Shown here piece by piece: positions 39,087 to 47,978 of a stretch of DNA of 64,000 nucleotides. The notes beneath the pieces were generated by a model. The model was not told where the DNA came from, made no database searches, and saw nothing but the letters and a program-made list of their open reading frames with translations. The position numbers and the translations under genes were made by a program. Position 1 is the stretch's first letter, and the number at the start of each line of letters is the position of its first letter. The stretch comes from Mesorhizobium sp. WSM3862 (GTDB taxonomy: Bacteria > Pseudomonadota > Alphaproteobacteria > Rhizobiales > Rhizobiaceae), in the NCBI RefSeq assembly GCF_002294985.1, contig NZ_NSGE01000006.1, positions 310,001-374,000 of the forward strand, read 5' to 3'.

Positions 39087-39458
39087 GTGGACATTCTTGC
39101 TCAATTGCAGCGCGAGTTTCGCGCCTTCCGCAAGCACGCCGAAGATCGCATTCAGACCCTTGAGCGCAGCCTGCGCCTCGCTTCCCCGCCGCCTCCCGTG
39201 GATCAGCCTGAGACGGCCGCCACCGCCGCGGCTGTCACCGATGGCACAAATGGCACAACCGGCACGAACGGCACGAACGGCGCGGCCGATGCGGGCGCAA
39301 CCGGCGCTACCGGCGCGGCCGACACCACGGGCGCAACCGGTGCCACGGGGGCGGCTGTTGGCGGAGCGACCGGTGCAGCGGCCGGCGCGACTGGCGCCAC
39401 GGGAGCAACCGGCGCGCCCGATCCTGCCGCTGATCCGAAGGCCAAGGCAAAGGCGTAA
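39087..39458 (+). CDS. collagen-like repeat protein
   Basis: 123 aa from a GTG with AAGGA upstream. The first 30 residues form a helix (DILAQLQREFRAFRKHAEDR). Residues about 50-110 are G-x-y triplets rich in Thr and Ala (GTNGTTGTNGTNG, GATGATGAA). Collagen-like repeats in phages form trimeric fibres. Its place near head-completion genes suggests a head fibre or connector decoration. Confidence 0.7.
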   Translation: MDILAQLQREFRAFRKHAEDRIQTLERSLRLASPPPPVDQPETAATAAAVTDGTNGTTGTNGTNGAADAGATGATGAADTTGATGATGAAVGGATGAAAGATGATGATGAPDPAADPKAKAKA

Positions 39459-39462
39459 GGCG

Positions 39463-39906
39463 ATGGTCGAGCTCTCCGGCGGCGACAAGCTCGCCGCCAA
39501 GCTGGCCGAGATCGCGAAGAGCCTGCAGAAGGCCGTATCGGTCGACGTCGGCTTCCTGGAGGGCGCGACCTATCCCGACGGCACCTCCGTCCCGCTGGTC
39601 GCGGCGCTGAATGAGTTTGGCACCCGCGACACGCCGCCCCGCCCGTTCTTCCGAGGCATGATCGACGACAAGAGCCCCGAATGGCCCGACGCCGTGGGCA
39701 ACCTCCTGGTCGCGAACGGCTACGACGCCGAAAAGACGCTGGGCCAGACGGGCGAGGCCATCAAGGGCCAGTTGCAGGCGGCGATCACCGCCTATGACGG
39801 CCCGCCGCTGCAGCCCACCACCATCGCCCGCAAGGGCAACGACAAGCAGCTCGTCGACACCGGCCACATGCTGGCGTCGGTCGACTATGCCGTCAAGAAA
39901 TCCTGA
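39463..39906 (+). CDS. HK97 gp10-like tail/neck completion protein
   Basis: 147 aa (MVELSGGDKLAAKLAEIAKS). VDVGFLEGATYPDGTSVPLV, AALNEFGTRDTPPRPFFRGM and a closing LVDTGHMLASVDYAV are the pattern of phage virion morphogenesis/gp10-type proteins: a G-F hairpin, the E-x-G-T-x-x-x-P-x-R-P-F box and D-T-G-x-x. It likely joins tail to head. Confidence 0.75.
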   Translation: MVELSGGDKLAAKLAEIAKSLQKAVSVDVGFLEGATYPDGTSVPLVAALNEFGTRDTPPRPFFRGMIDDKSPEWPDAVGNLLVANGYDAEKTLGQTGEAIKGQLQAAITAYDGPPLQPTTIARKGNDKQLVDTGHMLASVDYAVKKS

Positions 39907-39922
39907 ACCCGGAGACCATACG

Positions 39923-40504
39923 ATGAGGGCCGTCCTTTTTTCGAGCAACCTCGGCGACATTCCAGCCGACCTTGCATTCAAGAACAACTTCGCGGCCGTG
40001 ACCGATCCGGCCGCCGCTAACGACTCGAGCGAGGGTTATCAGGTCGGCTCGGCCTGGGTGAACACCGCGACCGACACCGCGTTTGTCTGCGTCGATGCGA
40101 CGCCTGGCGCGGCCATCTGGACGGCCACCGCACAGGTCGGCAGCACGCAGGGCGCCCCGGCAGCGCACACCGTCTCCGGCACGCTCACGCCCGCCGATCT
40201 GCTCACGCGCATCATCACCATCCAGCAGGGCGCCGGCGCTGCCTCAGTGCAGCAGCTCCCGACCGGTGCAGCGCTCCAGGCAGCGCTGCCGGCCGACTTT
40301 GAGGCCAACGACTCCTTCGACGTCTCGGTGATCAACACCTCCATCGTCGATGCCGAGGATGCCACCATCACCACCAACGCCGGCATGACGCTGGTCGGTT
40401 CGATGGACTTCCCGGCGCATAGCAGCGCCACGATCCCGTCGAGCGGCATCCTGCGCTTCCGCAACACGGGCGCCGGCACCTTCACGGTCTACCGCGTCGG
40501 CTGA
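39923..40504 (+). CDS. hypothetical virion protein
   Basis: 193 aa (MRAVLFSSNLGDIPADLAFK). Beta-rich, with SAWVNTATDTAFVCVDATPG and a C-terminal jelly-roll-like stretch (SSATIPSSGILRFRNTGAGT). No charge clusters or membrane segment. Placed among neck genes, it may be a decoration or fibre-like protein; unproven. Confidence 0.6.
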   Translation: MRAVLFSSNLGDIPADLAFKNNFAAVTDPAAANDSSEGYQVGSAWVNTATDTAFVCVDATPGAAIWTATAQVGSTQGAPAAHTVSGTLTPADLLTRIITIQQGAGAASVQQLPTGAALQAALPADFEANDSFDVSVINTSIVDAEDATITTNAGMTLVGSMDFPAHSSATIPSSGILRFRNTGAGTFTVYRVG

Positions 40505-40510
40505 TCGACC

Positions 40511-40903
40511 ATGAACCTGCACGGGATCGTCTCGGCGGCGATCGGGACGGTGAACCCGTTCGTGACCGCCACGCTGAAACGGTCCAGCGGCTACACCACG
40601 GCGGCCGACGGCACGCGCACCCCGAGCTTTGTCGACGTGCCCGGCGTCTCTCTGCAGGCGCAGTCGCTTACCTACAACGATCTGCAGCTGCTCGACGGGC
40701 TCAACATTCAGGGCGTGCGCCGCGCCGTCTACCTCAACGGTTCGGCCCTCGGCGTGGTGCGAGAGCTGCAAGTCGGCGGCGATCTCTTTGTCTTCCCCGC
40801 CGGCACTTTCCCGGAAGGCGACACCTGGCTCGTAGCACTCGTGCTCGAGTCGTGGCCCGACTGGTGCAAGTGCGCCCTGACCCTGCAAATGGATGGAGCC
40901 TGA
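40511..40903 (+). CDS. neck/head-closure-like protein
   Basis: 130 aa (MNLHGIVSAAIGTVNPFVTA). Beta-rich with SLQAQSLTYNDLQLLDGLNI and VVRELQVGGDLFVFPAGTFP. Its size and position before the neck terminator suit a stopper or collar protein. No certain family. Confidence 0.6.
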   Translation: MNLHGIVSAAIGTVNPFVTATLKRSSGYTTAADGTRTPSFVDVPGVSLQAQSLTYNDLQLLDGLNIQGVRRAVYLNGSALGVVRELQVGGDLFVFPAGTFPEGDTWLVALVLESWPDWCKCALTLQMDGA

Positions 40904-40904
40904 T

Positions 40905-41177
40905 ATGGCGAACGGAACCTTCATGGTGCCATGCCCCGCCGGCCAGTGGACTAAGGTCGCCGACGGGGCCAACTATTCATCGGCTCTGTTGCAGGTGACA
41001 AGCATAGGCGGCGTGCTGGCAGCGATCGCCGACAGCCAGCCTGCGGAGGGTGCCTCGAACGGCGTCCTGCTCTCCCAGAGCTTCGTTCCGTTCCCGCTCG
41101 CCGCCGGCGACCAGGTCTGGTGCCTGCCGGTCGGCGCCAGCGAGGCCACGGTGCGCGGGATCGGCACCAGCGTCTGA
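40905..41177 (+). CDS. hypothetical small virion protein
   Basis: 90 aa from ATG 40905 (MANGTFMVPCPAGQWTKVAD). A compact beta protein with VWCLPVGASEATVRGIGTS. It sits directly before the tail-terminator-like gene, coupled by TGATG. Function unknown. Confidence 0.6.
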   Translation: MANGTFMVPCPAGQWTKVADGANYSSALLQVTSIGGVLAAIADSQPAEGASNGVLLSQSFVPFPLAAGDQVWCLPVGASEATVRGIGTSV

Positions 41178-41908
41178 TGAGCGGCCCGGTCCCCAGCCAG
41201 TCTGGCATCCAGACGGTCCTGCGCAGCTTTCTGCTGCAAATCCTGCCCGCCGGCGTCGAGGTGATATCGGCGCAGGACAACCGCGTCCCGGAGCCGGCTG
41301 GCGATTTCGTCACCATGACGGTGAGCCGCCGCGGTCGCCTCTCGACCAACGTCGACACCTATCAGGACTGCGCTTTTGAGGCCTCCATCGCCGATGCGGT
41401 GATGACGGTCACTCAGGTCTCCTTCGGCGCGCTCCTGGTAGGGGCGAGCGTCTTCGGAACGCCGGTGACAGCAGGCACGGTGATCAGCGAGCAGACCGGC
41501 GGTACGCCGGGCGGCGTCGGAACCTATACCATCACGCCGGCACAGACCGTGCCGGCGCAGATCCTATCGAGCGGTGCCGAGACCATCGTGCAGCCGACCG
41601 ACGTCGTCATCCAGCTTGACGTGCACAGCGCGTCGGATGGCAGCGCGTCCGACATGGCGCAGACGATCGCCACCCTGATCCGCGATGAGCGGGCGACCCG
41701 GTATTTCGCGGATGCCGGCATGGATGGCGCGCCGCTCTATGCTGACGATCCCAAGCAGGTCCCGTTCTTCAACGGCGAGCAGCAATTCGAGACCCGCTAC
41801 GTCGTCGACGTGCACCTGCAGGCCAACCAGGCAATTGGCCTGCCACAGCAATTCGCCGACCAAGCCGTGATCGACGTCGCCAACGTCGAAACGACTTTCC
41901 CGGCCTGA
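41177..41908 (+). CDS. neck/tail terminator-like protein with repeat insert
   Basis: 243 aa. The ends (SGIQTVLRSFLLQILPAGVE; QLDVHSASDGSASDMAQTIA) follow the pattern of gp12-type neck terminator proteins. An insert at about residues 72-135 is one copy of the Gly/Thr-rich module ending GTPGGVGTYTI, also found in the decoration, sheath and baseplate proteins. It would cap the tail and fix its length. Confidence 0.65.
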   Translation: MSGPVPSQSGIQTVLRSFLLQILPAGVEVISAQDNRVPEPAGDFVTMTVSRRGRLSTNVDTYQDCAFEASIADAVMTVTQVSFGALLVGASVFGTPVTAGTVISEQTGGTPGGVGTYTITPAQTVPAQILSSGAETIVQPTDVVIQLDVHSASDGSASDMAQTIATLIRDERATRYFADAGMDGAPLYADDPKQVPFFNGEQQFETRYVVDVHLQANQAIGLPQQFADQAVIDVANVETTFPA

Positions 41909-41933
41909 CCCTCAAACAGAAAGGACCTGGTCC

Positions 41934-43892
41934 ATGACGACCATCCCGGCCTCGCAGCTTGTGAACGTCATTCCGAACGTTCTCAACGCGGGCGGCAACG
42001 CGCTCGTGATGAACGGCCTCGTGCTGACCCAAAACACCCGCGTCCCGATTGGGCAGGTGCTCTCGTTTCCGAACGACGGTGTGTCGGTGTCGAACTTCTT
42101 CGGCCCGTCCTCGGAAGAGGCCGAGATCGCGGCGGTCTATTTCGACGGCTTCAACAACTCGACCCAGAAGCCGGCTACGATCCTGTTCGCGCAGTATGCG
42201 TCCGCGTCGGTCGCGGCCTATCTGCAAGGCGGCAAGGCCGACCAGCTCTCGCTGGCGCAGCTCCAGGCTTTGAGCGGCACGCTCAGCGTCAATGTCGACG
42301 GATATGTGCGCACCGCGAACGCGATCGATCTGTCGAGCGCAAACAGCTTCTCGGCCGCCGCGGCGCTGATCCAGACCGACCTGAACTCCGCTCCTCCGCA
42401 AGCGGCCACCGTGACGGGCGCCATCGCCCCTGCAACGGCAGCCGTGACCGCTTCCATCGCCGGCAGTGTCATGTATGTGACCGGCGTGACGTCGGGCGTT
42501 CTGGTCGCAGGGGCGGCGCTCTCCGGCGCTGGCGTGTCGGCCGGCACGCAGATCACCGACCAGCTGTCGGGAACGCCCGGCGGCATCGGCGAATATGCCG
42601 TGTCGATCGGGCAGGTGGTCGCCAGCACCGCCGTCTCGGCAGCGTATGGCACCCTCACGGTCACTGCGCTCGCAAGCGGCACCTTGGCGGTCGGCCAGAC
42701 GCTTGCCGGTGCAGGGGTGACGGCTGGCACGCGCATCGTGCAGCTTGGCAGCGGCGAGGGCCTTACCGGCACATACTTCGTCGACAAGACCCAGACGGTG
42801 GCGAGCGGCGCTATCACGGCGTCGGCCACGCCGCTGGACGTCACCTATGACTCCGTCTCCGGCGGCTTCGTCATCACCTCGGCCGTTGTCGGCGCGGCGT
42901 CGTCCGTCGCCTTCGCCACCGGCTCGGTCGCGGCCGGTCTCTTCCTGACCCAGGCGACCGGCGCGACGCTCTCTCAGGGCGCCGATGGAACGACGCCTGC
43001 CGCCTTCATGGCTGCGATCACCCAGCTCACCCAGAATTGGGCGACGTTCATGACGATCTTCGACCCCGATGGCGGCTCGGGCAGTGCGCAGAAGCAGGCC
43101 TTTGCCGAATGGGTCAACAACACCAATAAGCGCTATGCCTACATCGCCTGGGACACCGACATCACGCCCACCGAAGGCAACGATGCGACGTCGAGCTTCG
43201 GCAACATCATCTCGAGCGCCAATCTCGACGGCACCTGCGCCATCTACCATCCCGCCGGCGGCATCACGACGCCCGCGCAGATCGCGGCCTTCATCTGCGG
43301 CGCGGCGGCCTCGATCGACTTCCAGCAGACCAACGGCCGCATCACCTTCGCATTCCGGGGGCAGGATGGCCTGGTGGCAGGCGTCACCACCGCGACTGTG
43401 GCGAGCAACCTCATCGCCAACGGCTATAACTTCTACGGCGCCTACGCGACGGCCGCGCAGCAGTTCCTGGAGTTCCAGAACGGCACGGTGTCGGGCGAGT
43501 TCGAATGGCTGGACAGCTATATCAACCAGATTTGGCTGAACAACCAGCTCCAGCTCTCCCTCATGGAGCTGCTCCAGAACATCAACTCGGTTCCGTATAA
43601 CGCGGCCGGCTATGAGCTGATCAAGGCGGCCTGCCTCGACCCGATCAACCAGGCGCTGAATTTCGGTGCCATCCGCGCCGGCGTGACGCTGTCGGCGCTC
43701 CAGATCGCGCAGATCAACTCGGCCGCCGGCGTCAAGGCGAGCGACACCCTCCAGCTGCAAGGCTGGTATCTCCAGGTCAAGGACGCCACCCCGCAGGTGC
43801 GCCAGGCCCGCCAGAGCCCGCCGATCAACTTCTGGTACATGGACGCCGAGTCCGTGCAGCAGATCGAGCTGACCTCGACCCTCGTCCAGTAA
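41934..43892 (+). CDS. tail sheath protein, DUF3383-like
   Basis: 652 aa (MTTIPASQLVNVIPNVLNAG). N- and C-terminal parts fit DUF3383 sheath proteins: FFGPSSEEAEIAAVYFDGFN near 60, AFAEWVNNTNKRYAYIAWDT, INQIWLNNQLQLSLMELLQN and a final beta segment. Residues about 160-300 hold two copies of the Gly/Thr-rich module (GTPGGIGEYAV, GEGLTGTYFV). A sheath implies a contractile tail. Confidence 0.8.
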   Translation: MTTIPASQLVNVIPNVLNAGGNALVMNGLVLTQNTRVPIGQVLSFPNDGVSVSNFFGPSSEEAEIAAVYFDGFNNSTQKPATILFAQYASASVAAYLQGGKADQLSLAQLQALSGTLSVNVDGYVRTANAIDLSSANSFSAAAALIQTDLNSAPPQAATVTGAIAPATAAVTASIAGSVMYVTGVTSGVLVAGAALSGAGVSAGTQITDQLSGTPGGIGEYAVSIGQVVASTAVSAAYGTLTVTALASGTLAVGQTLAGAGVTAGTRIVQLGSGEGLTGTYFVDKTQTVASGAITASATPLDVTYDSVSGGFVITSAVVGAASSVAFATGSVAAGLFLTQATGATLSQGADGTTPAAFMAAITQLTQNWATFMTIFDPDGGSGSAQKQAFAEWVNNTNKRYAYIAWDTDITPTEGNDATSSFGNIISSANLDGTCAIYHPAGGITTPAQIAAFICGAAASIDFQQTNGRITFAFRGQDGLVAGVTTATVASNLIANGYNFYGAYATAAQQFLEFQNGTVSGEFEWLDSYINQIWLNNQLQLSLMELLQNINSVPYNAAGYELIKAACLDPINQALNFGAIRAGVTLSALQIAQINSAAGVKASDTLQLQGWYLQVKDATPQVRQARQSPPINFWYMDAESVQQIELTSTLVQ

Positions 43893-43925
43893 GCGGCAAC
43901 CAATCCACCCGTCAGGAGCCAGACC

Positions 43926-44357
43926 ATGTCGACCCTAACCGCCGCGAACGCGGTCATTACCCTTGCCGTGCCGAACCTCTTTCCGACCCCGGTTCAACTG
44001 CAGGGCTTCGCCACTGACAACATCTACGACATGGACAGTGTCGACCAGGTGGAGACCGCCATGGGCGTCGACGGCATCCTGTCGGGCGGCTTCGTCTACA
44101 ACCCGATCAACCAGACGTTCGTGTTGCAGGCCGATTCCCCATCGATCGCCTTCTTCGAGACCTGGGCTGCGACGCAGGTGCAGGCCAAGGACGTCTACAC
44201 GGCCAACGGCTCGACCACGCTCCCGTCGCTCGGCCGCTCCTACATCTCGACCAAGGGCTTCCTGGTGAGCCTGCCGCCGATGCCGGCGGCGGCCAAGATC
44301 CTGCAGCCGCGCCGTTTCGCGATCCGCTGGCAGAGCGTCCAAAGCGTCCCGAACTGA
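43926..44357 (+). CDS. tail tube protein-like
   Basis: 143 aa (MSTLTAANAVITLAVPNLFP). Placed directly after the sheath, beta-rich, with VQLQGFATDNIYDMDSVDQV, a segment GILSGGFVYNPINQTFVLQA and an SYISTKGFLV strand. This order and outline match tail tube proteins of DUF3277 type. Two nearby genes (chaperone, tape measure) support it. Confidence 0.7.
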   Translation: MSTLTAANAVITLAVPNLFPTPVQLQGFATDNIYDMDSVDQVETAMGVDGILSGGFVYNPINQTFVLQADSPSIAFFETWAATQVQAKDVYTANGSTTLPSLGRSYISTKGFLVSLPPMPAAAKILQPRRFAIRWQSVQSVPN

Positions 44358-44365
44358 GGTAATCC

Positions 44366-44875
44366 ATGCGTAAAGAGATCGACGTCACGATCGCCGATGA
44401 CGGCCGTGACCAGGGCAAGACCTTTCACATCCGCGAGATGCCAGCGACGCGCGCGGAGAAATGGGCGATGCGCGCGCTGCTCGCCGTGGCGCGCTCCGGC
44501 GTCGAGCTCCCCGACGACTTCGCCGGCATGGGCATGCAGGGCATCGCCATCGTGGGCATACGAGCGATCACCAAGATCGCGTTCGAGGATGCCGAGCCGC
44601 TGCTCGACGAGATGATGGAATGCGTCACCATCAAGCCCGATCCCCGCAACCCGGCCATCCAGCGCCCGCTGATCGAGGGTGACGTCGAGGAGATCGCGAC
44701 GCTGATCCAGCTCCGGCAGGAGGTCATCAACCTTCACGTCGGTTTTTTTACCAAAGGCGACCAGTCGAAATCGATCTCGACACAGTCGCCGGCGTCCACC
44801 TCCTCGAATACGGCAATGTCTCCCGAGCCATCGGTCAGGTTCTCTCAAAGGGCAAAACCTCGCTCCGCGAGCTAG
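44366..44875 (+). CDS. tail assembly chaperone, short form
   Basis: 169 aa (MRKEIDVTIADDGRDQGKTF). A helical protein before the tape measure, the standard place for the chaperone. After residue 128 the frame-0 tail is Ser/Pro-rich and looks non-native (QSKSISTQSPASTSSNT), while the -1 frame reads as protein. The short form may still be made as in lambda G. Confidence 0.7.
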   Translation: MRKEIDVTIADDGRDQGKTFHIREMPATRAEKWAMRALLAVARSGVELPDDFAGMGMQGIAIVGIRAITKIAFEDAEPLLDEMMECVTIKPDPRNPAIQRPLIEGDVEEIATLIQLRQEVINLHVGFFTKGDQSKSISTQSPASTSSNTAMSPEPSVRFSQRAKPRSAS

Positions 44876-44985
44876 ACGAGTGGCTGTCGATCGAGGACGT
44901 CCACGACCTTCTCGAAGTGGCGATGGTCGACGCCCACAACCTGATGCTGCTGAGGAAAAGGGACGAGAATGCCAACGGTCATTGA
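44366..44985 (+). CDS. tail assembly chaperone, -1 frameshifted long form
   Basis: About 206 aa. Ribosomes that slip at the seven-T run (44743-44749) switch to the -1 frame and continue VEIDLDTVAGVHLLEYGNVS, then GKTSLRELDEWLSIEDVHDL to the stop at 44985. The continuation overlaps the tape measure start by 17 bases. This is the G/GT arrangement common to long-tailed phages. Confidence 0.7.
44743..44749 (+). promoter_or_regulatory. programmed -1 frameshift slippery site
   Basis: Reading GGT TTT TTT ACC in frame, the heptamer T-TTT-TTT permits perfect re-pairing of both tRNAs after a -1 slip. It lies at codons 126-128 of the chaperone gene. Confidence 0.75.
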
Positions 44986-47089
44986 CAGCCTGATCGTCAC
45001 GCTCGGCCTCGATCCCAAGGACTTCACCGATCAGCAGAAGAAGACGTCCGAGAGCTGGCTCAAGACCGTCAACGCTTTCCGGAAGGGCGGCAAGGACGTC
45101 GAGGAAAGTTCGAAGAAGGCCGCCGAGACCGTCAACCTGATCACGCGGCGCGTGCTCGAACTCTTCGCCGTCATCACCGGCAGCCAGGCGCTCAGCGAGT
45201 TTGTGCGCAAGCTCACCAATGCAGACGCCTCGCTTGGCCGCTTCGCCTCGAGTCTCGGTGAATCGCCCCAGCGCATCGCGGCCTGGGAGAATGCAGCCGA
45301 ACGCTTCGGCGGCTCGGCCGACGCCACCGCGTCGACCCTGGAGCGCGTCAACAAGCAGCTCTACAACCTCAACAAGAACGGTGAGGCGCTGCCTCGCGAG
45401 TTCTCGCAGTTGCAGGCCTGGACCGGCATGCGGATCGACCCCAACCATGGGCTCGATCGCTACCTTTCCGATGTCGCCGCGGCTTTGCAGAGGTTGCACC
45501 AGATCGACGCCGGCGCGGCTCACAATGTCGCGCAGGCGCTGGGAATCGACCCGGCGACCGAGCAGCTCATGTACAAGATGGGCTCAGGCATCGACGTCTA
45601 TCTCGGGAAACTGGAGAAGAGCCTTTCGCCCAGCAATCAGGCGATCGAGGCGGCGCAAAAGCTCCAGGCTAGCTGGAACGAATTGCTCCAGCACATCATC
45701 GCGCTCGCCAACGCTATCTATGACAAGCTCGGCCCGGTCCTGGTCGACGCGGCCGACAGAATGACGACCTGGATCGAAAAGAACCAGGACTGGATCCGGA
45801 CCGGCATTGTCGACGCGGTGAAGAAATTCATCGACTGGCTCGAAAAGATCGACTGGAACGCCGTCGAGACCGGCATGCAAAATTTCGCGCGCGGCGCGAA
45901 AGAGGTGGTCGACGGGGTCGGCGGCATCGTCCATGCCACCGAGATCCTGTTCGGCCTGTGGCTCGGCGCGAAGTTTCTGCGCGTTCTCGCCAATATGCGC
46001 ATGCTCGCTGCGGGAGGTGCCGGCGGCGTCGCCGCTGGCGGTGCTCGTGCGGGCCTGGGCTTTCTCGGCACCATCTCAACGGGCGTTGGAATGCTTCTCG
46101 CCGGCGCGGCCGCCGTCAAATGGGGCGGCGCGCATGTGCGCCACGACCTCGACAACCGCGACCATGGCACCATAGGCAATTGGGTCATGGCTCATCTGCG
46201 CAAGGCGCCGGGAAGCCATCCCGGCAAGGATGCCGACGACAAGATCGCCGTCGACGGCAAGCCGATCTCGAGGAGCAATCCCGTACCGGTCACGATGGCC
46301 GAGCAGAGCAACTCGGGCGGCGGGTTCTGGAGCAATCTCCTCAGCGGAATCGGCGCCGCGTTCGGCGGCGGCGGCGGTGCCTCCTCTAAGCTCGGCGGGC
46401 TCGTCGGCGGCATTGTGGGCAGCACCGGTCCTAGCGGCCCGCAACGGGCCTCTGGTGGCACGCGAGGCTGGTGGACGCCCGAGCGGCAAGCGCAGGCTTA
46501 CCAGACCCTCACGGGCGGCGGCCTGTCAGATGCAGGCGCCCGCGGCCTCATCTCGCGCTGGATGAATGTCGAGGCGTCCGGCGGTCCCTCGACCGTCAAC
46601 AGCATCGGCGCGTCTGGCGTGGCGCAATGGCTGGGCTCGCGTAAGGCGCGCCTCATGGCCTTTGCGAAGGCGCGCGGCAAAGACTGGAACGATGCCGACA
46701 CGCAGTATCAGTTCGTCCTGTCGGAGCTGAACGGCCCCGAGAGCCGGGCCGGCAGCATGTTGCGCAATGCCAAGACCGACGCGCAGGGCGCTACCGGTGC
46801 ATCGATGTTCGAGCGCGCCGAGGGCTACAATGCCTGGAGCGGCATGGACGCCTATACCGGCCGGACCTACCGGGGCATGAAGGGGATCAACACCGGCGCC
46901 GCATCGGCGGCGCTGTCGAACATCTCGAGTACGCACACGGCCACGACGTCGAACAGCTCGGTGGAGGCCCACATCGGCAAGGTCGAAGTTCACAGCCAGG
47001 CCACCGATGCCAACGGCGTTGCGGCCGACATCAACGACGCGCTCAGCCGGCGTCTGTTCACCGCGCAGGCAAATAGTGGATTGGCGTGA
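44969..47089 (+). CDS. tape measure protein with C-terminal tail lysozyme domain
   Basis: 706 aa. The N-terminal 330 residues are helical (LLEKIDWNAVETGMQNFARG); residues 345-375 are Gly/Ala-rich and hydrophobic. Residues about 505-640 match a phage tail lysozyme: QAYQTLTGGGLSDAGARGLI, MNVEASGGPSTVNSIGASGV, AQWLGSRKARLMAFAKARGK. It sets tail length and helps DNA cross the cell wall. 706 aa implies a fairly short tail. Confidence 0.8.
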   Translation: MPTVIDSLIVTLGLDPKDFTDQQKKTSESWLKTVNAFRKGGKDVEESSKKAAETVNLITRRVLELFAVITGSQALSEFVRKLTNADASLGRFASSLGESPQRIAAWENAAERFGGSADATASTLERVNKQLYNLNKNGEALPREFSQLQAWTGMRIDPNHGLDRYLSDVAAALQRLHQIDAGAAHNVAQALGIDPATEQLMYKMGSGIDVYLGKLEKSLSPSNQAIEAAQKLQASWNELLQHIIALANAIYDKLGPVLVDAADRMTTWIEKNQDWIRTGIVDAVKKFIDWLEKIDWNAVETGMQNFARGAKEVVDGVGGIVHATEILFGLWLGAKFLRVLANMRMLAAGGAGGVAAGGARAGLGFLGTISTGVGMLLAGAAAVKWGGAHVRHDLDNRDHGTIGNWVMAHLRKAPGSHPGKDADDKIAVDGKPISRSNPVPVTMAEQSNSGGGFWSNLLSGIGAAFGGGGGASSKLGGLVGGIVGSTGPSGPQRASGGTRGWWTPERQAQAYQTLTGGGLSDAGARGLISRWMNVEASGGPSTVNSIGASGVAQWLGSRKARLMAFAKARGKDWNDADTQYQFVLSELNGPESRAGSMLRNAKTDAQGATGASMFERAEGYNAWSGMDAYTGRTYRGMKGINTGAASAALSNISSTHTATTSNSSVEAHIGKVEVHSQATDANGVAADINDALSRRLFTAQANSGLA

Positions 47090-47664
47090 TGGCCGGCATT
47101 CTTGAACTTCTGACGCAGGACGCCTTCGGATTGCTGTCGAGCGCTTTCGGCCTGCAGCCATGGGGTATCTACTTCGGCGGAGTGCCGGTGATCATCGCCG
47201 ACAACATCGTGGAGGTGCAGTATCGCCAGCAATGGTCGATCTCTGACTTCCCGGTCGAACAGGGGGCCTTCCAGAGCTACGACAAGGTCCAGATACCCTA
47301 CGACGCTCGGCTGCGCTTCACCGCCGGCGGATCGGCCGCAAACCGCGCCGCGATGCTGGCGTCGATCGCGGCCGTCGCCGGCGACACCAACCTCTATGAC
47401 GTGGTCACGCCGGAGGCTGTCTACCTCTCCTGCAACATCACCCACTACGACTACAGCCGGCGCTCGAATGAGGGGATGGGGCTTCTCTCGGTTGATATCT
47501 GGCTGATCGAAGTGCGGCAGGCCGTCAGCGCCGCCATGTCGAACACCCAGGATCCGAGCGGCGCTTCTCAGGTCAACGGCGGCACTGTGCAGACCGCGCC
47601 GGCGAGCAGCGCGCAGCTCGAGCAATTCAAGACATCGTCTGGCCTGCCAGCCGGGGGCTTCTGA
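47089..47664 (+). CDS. baseplate-region tail protein
   Basis: 191 aa (MAGILELLTQDAFGLLSSAF). Contains PWGIYFGGVPVIIADNIVEV and SYDKVQIPYDARLRFTAGGS, suggesting a beta-rich distal-tail or hub-linking protein. Coupled to the tape measure by TGATG. A role in the baseplate inner ring is likely from position alone. Confidence 0.65.
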   Translation: MAGILELLTQDAFGLLSSAFGLQPWGIYFGGVPVIIADNIVEVQYRQQWSISDFPVEQGAFQSYDKVQIPYDARLRFTAGGSAANRAAMLASIAAVAGDTNLYDVVTPEAVYLSCNITHYDYSRRSNEGMGLLSVDIWLIEVRQAVSAAMSNTQDPSGASQVNGGTVQTAPASSAQLEQFKTSSGLPAGGF

Positions 47665-47978
47665 TGGTCATCATTCCTCTGCAGGCGGTGTCGAACCAGG
47701 CGGTCGGCGTGACGCTGGACGGGCAGGTCTCGCAGATCAGCCTCTATCAGAAGAACACGGGCCTGTTTATCGACCTCTATGTCGACAACGTGCTCGTGAT
47801 CGGCGGCGTGATCTGCCAGAACCTCAACCGGATCGTCCGGTCGCTTTACCTTGGCTTCTCGGGCGATCTGCTCTTCATCGACAACCAGGGCGACACCGAC
47901 CCGTACTATACCGGGCTCGGCACGCGCTACAGCCTCGCCTATGTGTCGGCGAGCGAGCTCCCGGCGGGCGTCGGCTGA
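47664..47978 (+). CDS. baseplate plug protein-like (Pam3 gp18 type)
   Basis: 104 aa (MVIIPLQAVSNQAVGVTLDG). IDLYVDNVLVIGGVICQNLN and IVRSLYLGFSGDLLFIDNQG follow the short beta-sandwich plug family named after cyanophage Pam3 gp18. It would close the tube end at the baseplate. Confidence 0.7.
   Translation: MVIIPLQAVSNQAVGVTLDGQVSQISLYQKNTGLFIDLYVDNVLVIGGVICQNLNRIVRSLYLGFSGDLLFIDNQGDTDPYYTGLGTRYSLAYVSASELPAGVG

Noticed and set aside
41769..43760. Leftward 663-codon open frame opposite the sheath gene
   Set aside because: Composition is Arg/Ala/Gly/Asp-rich as expected for the antisense of Ala/Thr/Gly-rich coding DNA; the sheath frame is convincing.
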